Shown here piece after piece: positions 1 to 6,308 of a DNA stretch of 8,972 nucleotides (the first letter of the stretch is position 1; each line of letters opens with the position of its first letter). The notes beneath the pieces are model-generated. The model was given only the letters and a program-made list of their open reading frames with translations. It was not told the origin of the DNA and ran no database searches. A program made the position numbers and the translations under genes. Source of the stretch: Candidatus Cloacimonadota bacterium (GTDB lineage: Bacteria; Cloacimonadota; Cloacimonadia; Cloacimonadales; Cloacimonadaceae); contig VGPI01000081.1 in assembly GCA_016875595.1 (NCBI GenBank), positions 1 through 8,972 on the forward strand, in the 5' to 3' direction.

Positions 1-2167
1 TGAAGCGGAACTGGGCATTTCCAAAGACCATAGTGGGATCATTGAACTACCGGATGAAACACCTATCGGGATCGGAGTCAATGAGATACTCGGTCTGCCC
101 GATACCATCCTGGAGGTGGAGATCACGCCAAACCGGCCTGATCTATTGGGTCTGATCGGGATCGCCCGTGACCTTTCGGCTTCGCAGGAATTGTCTTTGC
201 AGGTGCCTGATGCGGATCTGGGTAGTCATGCCAAGGGAGATCACATCTCCACGGTTTTGAGTATCCTCAATCAGGTGCCGGAGCTCTGTCCCCGATACAC
301 CGCCAGAGTGATCCGGGGGCTCAAAGTGGAGGACTCTCCCCAATGGCTCAAGGAACGCCTGGTACGGGCTGGCTTGCGTCCGATCAATAACGTGGTGGAC
401 ATCACCAATTTCGTTATGCTGGAAACCGGTCATCCCCTGCATGCCTTTGACTATGACAAGCTTGCCTGTCCGGCAGGGGAGAGGATTCCGCAAGTCTTGA
501 TCAGACGAGCCGGGAATGGGGAAAAGGTGAATGCGTTGGATGATCGGGAGTACTCCCTGTCTGCCAATGACATGGTGATCGCCGACCCCGAGAAGGCAAT
601 TGCCGTGGCGGGAGTGATCGGTCTCACCAATTCTCACATCGAGGATACGACCATCGCCATCGTGATCGAGTCCGCCGGATTTAATCCGCAAGCAGTCAGG
701 AGAACGTCATATCTCCATAAGATATCCACCGATTCATCCTATCGTTTTGAACGGGGACAGGCACCGGAGTCCGCGGAATATGCCAGTGCCCGTGCCGCTG
801 CATTGATCCTGGAGATCGCGGGTGGTACGCTGTGCGAGGGAATGCTGGATGACTGGCAGCATCCCCAACCCTGCAGGATAATCGGGATCCGAACCAGCCG
901 GTTTGAGCGGGTGATCGGGTACCGGCTCGGCTCGGAACAGGTCAAGAGCTATCTCTGCCGCTTGGGCTTGAAGTTTTTCAAATATGCCACTTGGATGCCT
1001 GGAATGATCTCTGATCCGGATTCCCTGTACTGCTTCCACACGGAACAAATGGAACAGGGGATAACGGAATTCACGGAAAAGGATGATTGTATCCACACGC
1101 TCTATTTCGAGATCCCGGCAGCTCGAGTGGATCTGGAACGGGAGATCGACCTGATTGAGGAATTAGCTCGTCTGGATGGTTATGACAAGCCGCAAAAGGA
1201 AAACATCCCAGCCCTGATCATGGATATGAATGCGCATCTGCTGCAGCGCAGAGTGGCGGATTATATGGTCGCCAATGGTTTCTTTGAGGCAGTGAATTAT
1301 AGCTTTGTCGATGAGGAAGACCATTGGAAACTCTGGGGTAAAGATGAGCAGCAGCTGATCCGGCTCAAAAACCCGCCCAGTGCCAATCAGGCAGTCATGC
1401 GTAACGGTCTGATCCCCGGTCTGCTGCGTAACCTGCAGTACAACCTGGATCATGGAGCCCGGGACATTGCCTTGTTTGAATTGAATAAGCTCTATCTTGC
1501 AGATGAGAAAGGGCAGATAACGGAACCTATGCGCCTGTCCGCTCTGGCGACGGGACACTCGATGCCACTTCATTGGCAGTCGAAGAGCCCGGTGTTTGAC
1601 ATATTCCGGACCAAGGGTATCCTGGCATCGCTGTTTGAGGAACTTTCGCTCGATCCCTCCGAAACATATTGTGCACCTTACCCATATCTGGCTAAAGACA
1701 AGGCAATTAGCTATTTGATCGATGGAAAAGTGATCGCCTGCTGCGGAATGATCGCTCCGGAGATAGCCGCTGCCTTTGGCATCGATACGGTTGATCTCAA
1801 ACAAGATATCTGGCTGATCGACATTGACCTGGATCACCTGATATCGACTGCCAGGGATATTCAACCGGTTTATCAAAATATTCCCAGATATCCTGCTGTG
1901 GAACGCGACCTGGCTTTTGTCGTGGATGGTTCCGTTACCTACAATGATATCGAACAGACCGTGAAAAGCGCGCATCCGCAATTGATCAGAAAGGTCACTG
2001 TCTTTGACGAATACCGGGGAAAGCAAATCACCGACAACTCCCGCTCCATTGCTATCCGCATTACCATTGCTGACGAGGAAAAAACATTGACAGATGCAGC
2101 AGTGGAAAATGTCATTGCATCGGTGAGAGAAAAACTCACTACCCCATGGTCGATAATAATGAGGTAA
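1..2167 (+). CDS. pheT: Phenylalanyl-tRNA synthetase beta subunit, 5' end missing
   Basis: The beta subunit of the cytoplasmic alpha2-beta2 enzyme that charges tRNA-Phe with phenylalanine. The frame is open from base 2, so the gene enters from the left; 721 codons are visible, and the first residues match the family at about residue 120, so the start and most of the N-terminal EMAP-like tRNA-binding domain are missing. Visible in order: ITPNRPDLLG linker (about residues 41-51), B3/B4 editing region with PINNVVDITNF and GHPLHAFDY (about 85-165), B5 domain (about 300-325), a REIDLIEELARLDGYDK segment (about 382-398), the catalytic-like core with NYSFVDEE and RNGLIPGLLRNLQYNLDHG (about 430-490), and the C-terminal FDX-ACB anticodon-binding domain from IPRYPAVERDLAF (about 626-720). 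A GTG at 116 is internal, not the start. About 30 extra residues follow the B5 half. pheS is expected just upstream, outside the window. Identification is secure. Confidence 0.97.
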   Translation, partial: EAELGISKDHSGIIELPDETPIGIGVNEILGLPDTILEVEITPNRPDLLGLIGIARDLSASQELSLQVPDADLGSHAKGDHISTVLSILNQVPELCPRYTARVIRGLKVEDSPQWLKERLVRAGLRPINNVVDITNFVMLETGHPLHAFDYDKLACPAGERIPQVLIRRAGNGEKVNALDDREYSLSANDMVIADPEKAIAVAGVIGLTNSHIEDTTIAIVIESAGFNPQAVRRTSYLHKISTDSSYRFERGQAPESAEYASARAAALILEIAGGTLCEGMLDDWQHPQPCRIIGIRTSRFERVIGYRLGSEQVKSYLCRLGLKFFKYATWMPGMISDPDSLYCFHTEQMEQGITEFTEKDDCIHTLYFEIPAARVDLEREIDLIEELARLDGYDKPQKENIPALIMDMNAHLLQRRVADYMVANGFFEAVNYSFVDEEDHWKLWGKDEQQLIRLKNPPSANQAVMRNGLIPGLLRNLQYNLDHGARDIALFELNKLYLADEKGQITEPMRLSALATGHSMPLHWQSKSPVFDIFRTKGILASLFEELSLDPSETYCAPYPYLAKDKAISYLIDGKVIACCGMIAPEIAAAFGIDTVDLKQDIWLIDIDLDHLISTARDIQPVYQNIPRYPAVERDLAFVVDGSVTYNDIEQTVKSAHPQLIRKVTVFDEYRGKQITDNSRSIAIRITIADEEKTLTDAAVENVIASVREKLTTPWSIIMR

Positions 2168-2170
2168 TAT

Positions 2171-2491
2171 ATGGAAAATCAGGTTGTTAACTTGCACGAC
2201 AAAGTGCAGAAACTGATCGAGCAATACTCTCAGGATAAAAAGAAACTGGAAAAACTGACCGAGCAGTATCAAGAACTAAAGAATGAAAACACCCAGTTGA
2301 TGCAGCAGATCGAAACGATCACCAGTCAGAACATAAGCTCTGTGGATACGGTCAAAGAACTCGAAGACAAGATCATAGTACTGGAAAACAAGTGCCAGAC
2401 ACTCCAGGCAACAGTAAAAGAATTTGAGGAACTGGCAACGGTGGCAATCACCAAAATCGATGATCTGATCCCGACCGTATTGGAAACATGA
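2171..2491 (+). CDS. Small coiled-coil protein, ZapB-like
   Basis: A 106-residue acidic/lysine-rich protein predicted to be almost entirely coiled coil: heptad-like spacing of L, V and I runs from about residue 5 to 95 (for example KLIEQY, KLEKLTEQYQELK, ELEDKIIVLENK). There is no signal peptide, membrane segment or cysteine-rich site. The ATG lies 3 nt after the pheT stop and is preceded by GAGG at 2161-2164 with 6 nt spacing, so the start is well supported. The gene is followed after 4 nt by zapA. ZapB proteins (81 residues in E. coli) are short antiparallel coiled coils that bind ZapA and stabilise the FtsZ ring; position next to zapA makes that role the best guess. Coiled coils align poorly by sequence, so homology to ZapB is inferred from context and shape and no gene symbol is given. 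Confidence 0.8.
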   Translation: MENQVVNLHDKVQKLIEQYSQDKKKLEKLTEQYQELKNENTQLMQQIETITSQNISSVDTVKELEDKIIVLENKCQTLQATVKEFEELATVAITKIDDLIPTVLET

Positions 2492-2495
2492 ATTT

Positions 2496-2765
2496 ATGAG
2501 ATCAGTGGAGATCCAGATCTGTAGTCGCAGGTACAATCTGCGCTGTGAAGATCCCCAGGAGATGCAAGCGATCGCTGACGATATCAATGCTCTTCTGGAC
2601 GAGATCAAACAGCAGACGGATTGCATCGATTTCCACAAACTACTGTTACTATTGGCATTGCAACAACAGGAACAGATAAGAGCGCTGAAAAAAGCCAATG
2701 CCGAACTTAAGAATGATATAGATCGAATGAACCAGATGGTCTCCAAGATCATTGGAGACGTATGA
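2496..2765 (+). CDS. zapA: Cell division protein ZapA
   Basis: An 89-residue protein with the ZapA layout: a short N-terminal beta/alpha domain (VEIQICSRRYNLRCEDPQ, then a helix AIADDINALLDEI) that carries the FtsZ-binding surface, then a long C-terminal helix (about residues 47-88, LLLLLALQQQEQIRALKKANAELK) for antiparallel tetramer formation. ZapA cross-links FtsZ filaments at midcell. The ATG is 4 nt after the stop of the coiled-coil gene; the only upstream sequence resembling a ribosome binding site is GGAA at 2482-2485, so translational coupling is likely. An ATG at 2488 runs into a stop after two codons and is not used. The stop codon (2763-2765) abuts the 6S RNA candidate. Length and residues fit the family well. 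Confidence 0.9.
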   Translation: MRSVEIQICSRRYNLRCEDPQEMQAIADDINALLDEIKQQTDCIDFHKLLLLLALQQQEQIRALKKANAELKNDIDRMNQMVSKIIGDV

Positions 2766-2770
2766 TTATC

Positions 2771-2935
2771 GCCTGCAGAACTCGTGATATGAATTGTATT
2801 AAAGCCACGCTTGTATTGGGAGTCGAGCCATTGGTGACGTGCAAGCCGGCATCGTTCCGGATCCATAAAGCCAACAAGGTAGATGCCCACCTAAAATATA
2901 GGCTTTGAATTCAACCATACACGGTTCCTGCGGGC
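2771..2935 (+). ncRNA. ssrS: 6S RNA candidate, downstream of zapA
   Basis: 6S RNA mimics an open promoter and sequesters housekeeping RNA polymerase. Reading by hand, 2771-2782 pairs with 2923-2935: 12 base pairs including two G-U pairs, with one bulged C at 2927. This gives a closing stem around an asymmetric central bubble (5' side 2783-2824, 3' side 2906-2922). The apical arm is closed by 2825-2829 with 2901-2905, then GGTG 2833-2836 with CACC 2888-2891, and contains a CCGG hairpin (2846-2849 with 2857-2860). The TTGGTGA...TGC string at 2831-2842 and the following small hairpin plus AAGCC resemble the apical arm of E. coli 6S RNA. The length, about 165 nt or about 187 with GATTA 2764-2768 paired to TAATC 2946-2950, fits the 184-nt E. 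coli RNA. Location after zapA matches the known zapA-ssrS linkage. TATGAT at 2761-2766 could be a -10 box, but no -35 is evident. Ends are approximate. Confidence 0.7.
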
Positions 2936-2971
2936 TTTAAAGATTTAATCTTGTGCATCTGTGGCTTTAAA
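2933..2971 (+). repeat. Direct repeat GGCTTTAAA, two copies flanking the 6S 3' end
   Basis: GGCTTTAAA occurs at 2933-2941 and 2963-2971, 30 nt apart, with a degenerate third copy GGCTTTGAA at 2901-2909. Both full copies are complementary to TTAAAGCC at 2799-2806 in the 5' bubble of the 6S candidate; the second pairs over 10 bp (2799-2808 with 2961-2970). TAAAGCC occurs again at 2866-2872. These are direct readings of the sequence; any functional meaning is inference. Confidence 0.6.
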
Positions 2972-2994
2972 CCGCCTCTGATGCTGAAACAAAC

Positions 2995-3001
2995 AAGGAA
3001 G
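2995..3001 (+). promoter_or_regulatory. Ribosome binding site of rny
   Basis: AAGGAAG lies 5 nt before the ATG at 3007. It fixes the start of the RNase Y gene, which needs its own initiation site because 240 nt separate it from zapA. Confidence 0.75.
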
Positions 3002-3006
3002 CAACA

Positions 3007-4581
3007 ATGGAGTTATTGCAAAATAGATGGTTTATCGGAGTGCTGGGATTTGCCATCGGGCTCATCCTGGCGCTGATAATATACCTGCTGCAACGCAACA
3101 CAGCTTTCAAGCTGATTGCTCAGGCAAAGCAACTTGCCACAGATATCACCAAAGATGCCAAGAAGGATGCGGACAACGCCAAGAAAGCAGCCATCCTCGA
3201 GGCACGGGAAGAATGGTTCAAGCAGAAACGTACCCAGGAAGAGGAGATCAAAGAGCGTCAGCGTGAACTCAGAATCCAGGAAAAGAAGTACAACGATCGC
3301 CTCGTTAACCTCGACAAACGCCTGGAATCACTCGATAAAAAAGAACAATCCCTGTCCGCACAGGAATGTAAACTCAAGCAGAAAGAGGATGATATGCAGG
3401 AGCAGAAGACAGAGTATGAAAGCTTGGTCAATCAACAGCGAGACCGGCTGTCCGAGATTGCTGGACTTAGCCGGGAAGAAGCTCTGAAGCGCTTGCGTGA
3501 TGAATTGATCCATCAAGCCAAGCAAGTGGCTGCCAATGATATCCGCCTTTCCATCGAGCAATTGAAACTGGATGCGAGTCAAAAGGCAGCCGAGATCCTT
3601 TCCACCGCCATCCAACGCCTCTCAGTTGATCATGTGGCGGAAACCACCGTCTCCGTGGTATCTTTGCCCAGTGACGAGATGAAAGGCAGGATCATCGGCA
3701 GGGAGGGACGCAATATCCGCACCTTTGAAAAGGCATCCGGAGTTGACCTGATCATTGACGATACTCCCGAGGCAGTAGTTATTTCCTGTTTTGATCCCGT
3801 TCGCCGCGAGGTTGCCCGTCTTGCTTTGGAAAAACTGATCTCCGATGGCAGGATCCATCCCGGGCGGATCGAGGAAGTGATCAATAAGACCACCAAAGAG
3901 ATGGAAGAGCGTTTGGTCAAGATCGGCGAACAGGCAGTGATCGAGACCAATATCCATAACATATCACCCAATCTGATCAAGATCCTCGGTCGGCTGCATT
4001 ACCGCACCAGTTATGGACAGAATGTCCTGCATCACAGCATAGAAAGCGCCTGGATCTGCGGTATCCTGGCTGCCGAGATCGGCGTCGATCAGGAGATTGC
4101 CCGTCGTGCCGGATTATTGCATGACATCGGCAAAGCGGTTGATCATGAGATCGATGGTACGCATGCCATCATCGGAGCCAATCTGGCACGGAAGAATGGC
4201 GAGAACAAGATCATCGTCAATGCGATCGAAGCGCATCATGAAGAGGCGGAACCCATATCGCTCTATGCCGCATTAGTCCAGGCATCCGATGCAATCTCCG
4301 GAGCACGTCCCGGAGCACGGCGTGAGATGCTGGAGACCTATATGCAACGCCTGGCAAAACTGGAAGAGATCGCCAACAAGGTCGATGGCGTCAATAAATC
4401 CTATGCCATCCAGGCGGGACGGGAGTTACGCATCATTGTTGAGCCCACTCAGATCGAAGATGCCCAGGCATCGGTCATTGCCACCGACATTGCTGCCCAG
4501 ATCGAACGTGAAGTGCAGTATCCCGGTCAGATTAAAGTGACCGTGATCCGCGAAGTGCGACAAGTGGCAATGGCAAAGTAA
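3007..4581 (+). CDS. rny: Ribonuclease Y (membrane-anchored endoribonuclease)
   Basis: RNase Y starts mRNA decay by single-strand endonucleolytic cuts and acts at the inner face of the cytoplasmic membrane. The 524 residues follow the full family plan (about 520 in B. subtilis): one N-terminal membrane helix (about residues 8-29, WFIGVLGFAIGLILALIIYLL), a long charged coiled coil (about 35-205), a KH RNA-binding domain with the GREG loop at 231-234 inside KGRIIGREGRNIRTFE, and an HD metal-dependent phosphohydrolase domain. HD-domain ligands are visible: H342/H343, the HD pair H372-D373 in LLHDIGKAVDH, H386, H410/H411, and D428 in ASDAISGARPG. The gene is intact. The stop overlaps the ymdB start by one base (TAATG), so the two are coupled, an arrangement also known from Bacillus (rny-ymdB). 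The 6S RNA candidate directly upstream may share its transcript. Confidence 0.97.
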   Translation: MELLQNRWFIGVLGFAIGLILALIIYLLQRNTAFKLIAQAKQLATDITKDAKKDADNAKKAAILEAREEWFKQKRTQEEEIKERQRELRIQEKKYNDRLVNLDKRLESLDKKEQSLSAQECKLKQKEDDMQEQKTEYESLVNQQRDRLSEIAGLSREEALKRLRDELIHQAKQVAANDIRLSIEQLKLDASQKAAEILSTAIQRLSVDHVAETTVSVVSLPSDEMKGRIIGREGRNIRTFEKASGVDLIIDDTPEAVVISCFDPVRREVARLALEKLISDGRIHPGRIEEVINKTTKEMEERLVKIGEQAVIETNIHNISPNLIKILGRLHYRTSYGQNVLHHSIESAWICGILAAEIGVDQEIARRAGLLHDIGKAVDHEIDGTHAIIGANLARKNGENKIIVNAIEAHHEEAEPISLYAALVQASDAISGARPGARREMLETYMQRLAKLEEIANKVDGVNKSYAIQAGRELRIIVEPTQIEDAQASVIATDIAAQIEREVQYPGQIKVTVIREVRQVAMAK

Positions 4582-5369
4582 TGAAGATCGTCTTCTTCGG
4601 GGATGTCTTCGGCAAGTCCGGCAGAGAGACACTGCTGGATGCTATGCCAAAACTCAAGGATCGGTATCAGGCGGATTTTTACATCCTGAATGCCGAGAAT
4701 CTTGCCGATGGTAAAGGTCTGACCGAGAAAACTGCCCGCCCGCTATTTAATGCCGGGATCGATGCCATGACTGGCGGGAATCATCTCTGGGACCGACCGG
4801 AATCGCTGGATTACATCCGCAGCGAACCAAGGATCATCAAGCCTTTGAACTACCCCCGAACAACACCCGGTAGTCCATATTGCACCATCGTAAAACATGA
4901 TTTGAAACTCACGGTCTTATGCCTGACCGGACAGCTTTTTATGCCGCCCTGTGATTCACCCTTCAGCACCTTTGACCGGTATCTGCCGGAACTATCCTCC
5001 ACAACTCCATGTATCCTTCTGGACCTGCATGGCGAATCGACCGCTGAAAAACGGGCAATGGGCTGGCATGTGGATGGGATGATTTCTGCCCTGATCGGTA
5101 CTCATACTCATATTCAAACCGCCGATGAGGAAATACTGCCTCAGGGCACAGCATATATCACCGATGCCGGCATGACCGGACCGCATGACTCGGTCATCGG
5201 CGTCAAAAGGCATATCATTCTCGAAAAGATGCGTTCCGGCATCCCTGTCCGTTATGAAGTCTCCGATCGGGGTCCTCAGATCAACGGCATTTTCATCACG
5301 CTTGATCATCACACCGGCAGAGCATTGCAAATCGAACGGATCAGAGAATGTTACAAGGATGATCTATGA
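4581..5369 (+). CDS. ymdB: YmdB-type metallophosphodiesterase (TIGR00282 family)
   Basis: A 262-residue calcineurin-like phosphodiesterase; B. subtilis YmdB (264 residues) hydrolyses cyclic nucleotides such as 2',3'-cAMP in vitro and influences biofilm and motility gene choice. All dinuclear-metal ligands are at the family positions: D8 in GDVFGKSGR, E39 and N40 in NAEN, N67 and H68 in GGNHLWD, H150 in LDLHGE, and H175 and H177 in GTHTHIQTADEEILP; the TDAGMTGPHDSVIGV block (about 194-208) is also present. No signal peptide or membrane helix is seen, so it is cytoplasmic. It starts on the last base of the rny stop and its own stop overlaps folD by 4 nt (ATGA), placing it between an RNase and a folate enzyme in one translationally coupled unit. 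The in vivo substrate is not deducible from sequence. Confidence 0.95.
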   Translation: MKIVFFGDVFGKSGRETLLDAMPKLKDRYQADFYILNAENLADGKGLTEKTARPLFNAGIDAMTGGNHLWDRPESLDYIRSEPRIIKPLNYPRTTPGSPYCTIVKHDLKLTVLCLTGQLFMPPCDSPFSTFDRYLPELSSTTPCILLDLHGESTAEKRAMGWHVDGMISALIGTHTHIQTADEEILPQGTAYITDAGMTGPHDSVIGVKRHIILEKMRSGIPVRYEVSDRGPQINGIFITLDHHTGRALQIERIRECYKDDL

Positions 5370-6229
5370 CTCAGATCCTTACCGGAAAACCAGTAGCCCA
5401 AGCCATCAATGACCAAAGCCGCGAGCTGATCCACGCGCATGATCTGACCCCAATGATGAAATTGATCCTGGTCGGAAATGACCCTGCGTCTATGTATTAC
5501 GTGAACAGCATCGTGAAACAGGGAACCAAACTGGGGATACAAGTGGAATGTCTGACTCTTGCCGACACAGTGATGCAAGATGAACTGGCAGGCATCATTA
5601 TCGATGCCAACAACGATCTTCAGGTGGATGGGATCATGCTCCAGCGACCTCTGCCTTCCGGGATCAATGCCAGGTACATCGAAGGGCTGATCTCTCCAGA
5701 AAAGGATATTGACGGGATTCATCCGCTCAATTTGGGTAAGATCATCACTGAAGAGCCCTGTTTTGTCCCCTGCACCGCTATGGCAGTCGTACGTCTGATG
5801 GAGTTTTACCAGATTGATCCGGCAGGTAAACACGTGGTAATTCTGGGACGCAGCACTGTGGTCGGAAAACCGCTGGCAATGCTCCTGCTTCAGAAGCAAA
5901 ACGGCTCTAATGGCACTGTCACCGTTTGTCACAGCCGCACAGCAGATTTGATTCGACACACCGTTCAAGCGGATATTCTAATCGCCGCTATCGGCAAAAC
6001 CGAATACGTTTCCGCAGCGATGATAAAAAAAGATGCTGTCCTCATTGATGTGGGTATAAACAAAAAAACCAAGCCCGATGGAAGCGTCACCTACGTTGGA
6101 GACATTGATTGTAACGACTGTCTGGATAGTGCTTTGGCGATCACACCTGTTCCTGGCGGAGTGGGATCCGTGACCACCGCAGTCCTGTTTTCGAATCTGG
6201 TGCAAGCATGCCTGAGCCGGTGTGTTTAA
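5366..6229 (+). CDS. folD: FolD: methylene-THF dehydrogenase/methenyl-THF cyclohydrolase, divergent active site
   Basis: FolD interconverts 5,10-methylene-THF, 5,10-methenyl-THF and 10-formyl-THF in cytoplasmic one-carbon metabolism. The 287 residues are full length. The catalytic half (about 1-125) has LVGNDPASMYYVNS and KDIDGIHPLN; the dinucleotide-binding half (about 150-260) has VILGRSTVVGKP at 158-169, ADILIAAIGK, VLIDVGIN and ITPVPGGVG at 259-267. Oddities: the usual catalytic motif Y-x-x-x-K reads Y45-V-N-S-I49, so isoleucine sits where lysine (K54 in E. coli, K56 in human) is expected, with a lysine two residues on (K51). VQLPLP is LQRPLP, PCTPxG is PCTAMA, and GPMT is GSVT. Q93 and D116 are retained. 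Similar RPLP and GSVT variants occur, as I recall, in a clostridial FolD subgroup, so this looks like a subfamily rather than decay. It overlaps ymdB by 4 nt. Family membership is sure; full bifunctionality is not. Confidence 0.93.
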   Translation: MTQILTGKPVAQAINDQSRELIHAHDLTPMMKLILVGNDPASMYYVNSIVKQGTKLGIQVECLTLADTVMQDELAGIIIDANNDLQVDGIMLQRPLPSGINARYIEGLISPEKDIDGIHPLNLGKIITEEPCFVPCTAMAVVRLMEFYQIDPAGKHVVILGRSTVVGKPLAMLLLQKQNGSNGTVTVCHSRTADLIRHTVQADILIAAIGKTEYVSAAMIKKDAVLIDVGINKKTKPDGSVTYVGDIDCNDCLDSALAITPVPGGVGSVTTAVLFSNLVQACLSRCV

Positions 6230-6298
6230 ATAAAATCATTGACGATTTTGCAAACCTGATTTTTGGTGCGATTCATGAGAATACTGATTCCGATGTTT

Positions 6299-6304
6299 GG
6301 GAGG
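6299..6304 (+). promoter_or_regulatory. Ribosome binding site that sets the lipoprotein start
   Basis: GGGAGG at 6299-6304 lies 4 nt before ATG 6309. An in-frame TTG at 6297 overlaps this site and would add four residues; the Shine-Dalgarno site and the lipoprotein signal shape favour ATG 6309. Confidence 0.8.
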
Positions 6305-6308
6305 AACG

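Noticed and set aside
116..118. GTG as the start of pheT
   Set aside because: The same frame is open to the window edge and the upstream codons encode conserved PheT residues (ELGISKDHSGIIELP), so the true start lies outside.
1163..2272. Minus-strand open frame of 369 codons opposite pheT
   Set aside because: It lies wholly antisense to the well-supported pheT frame, crosses into the next gene, and its translation has no recognisable domain or ribosome binding site.
2276..2890. Minus-strand open frame of 204 codons across the coiled-coil gene, zapA and the 6S region
   Set aside because: It is antisense to two supported genes and an RNA candidate; the translation is low-complexity Ser/Cys-rich sequence, a typical shadow of coiled-coil coding DNA.
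2766..3006. Riboswitch upstream of rny
   Set aside because: I looked for THF, ZTP, cobalamin and SAM riboswitch core motifs and found none; the fold and location fit 6S RNA better.
6239..6267. Promoter for the lipoprotein gene, with TTGACG at 6239-6244
   Set aside because: No acceptable -10 hexamer occurs 16-18 nt downstream (the bases there read TTTGGT), so a promoter call is not supported.
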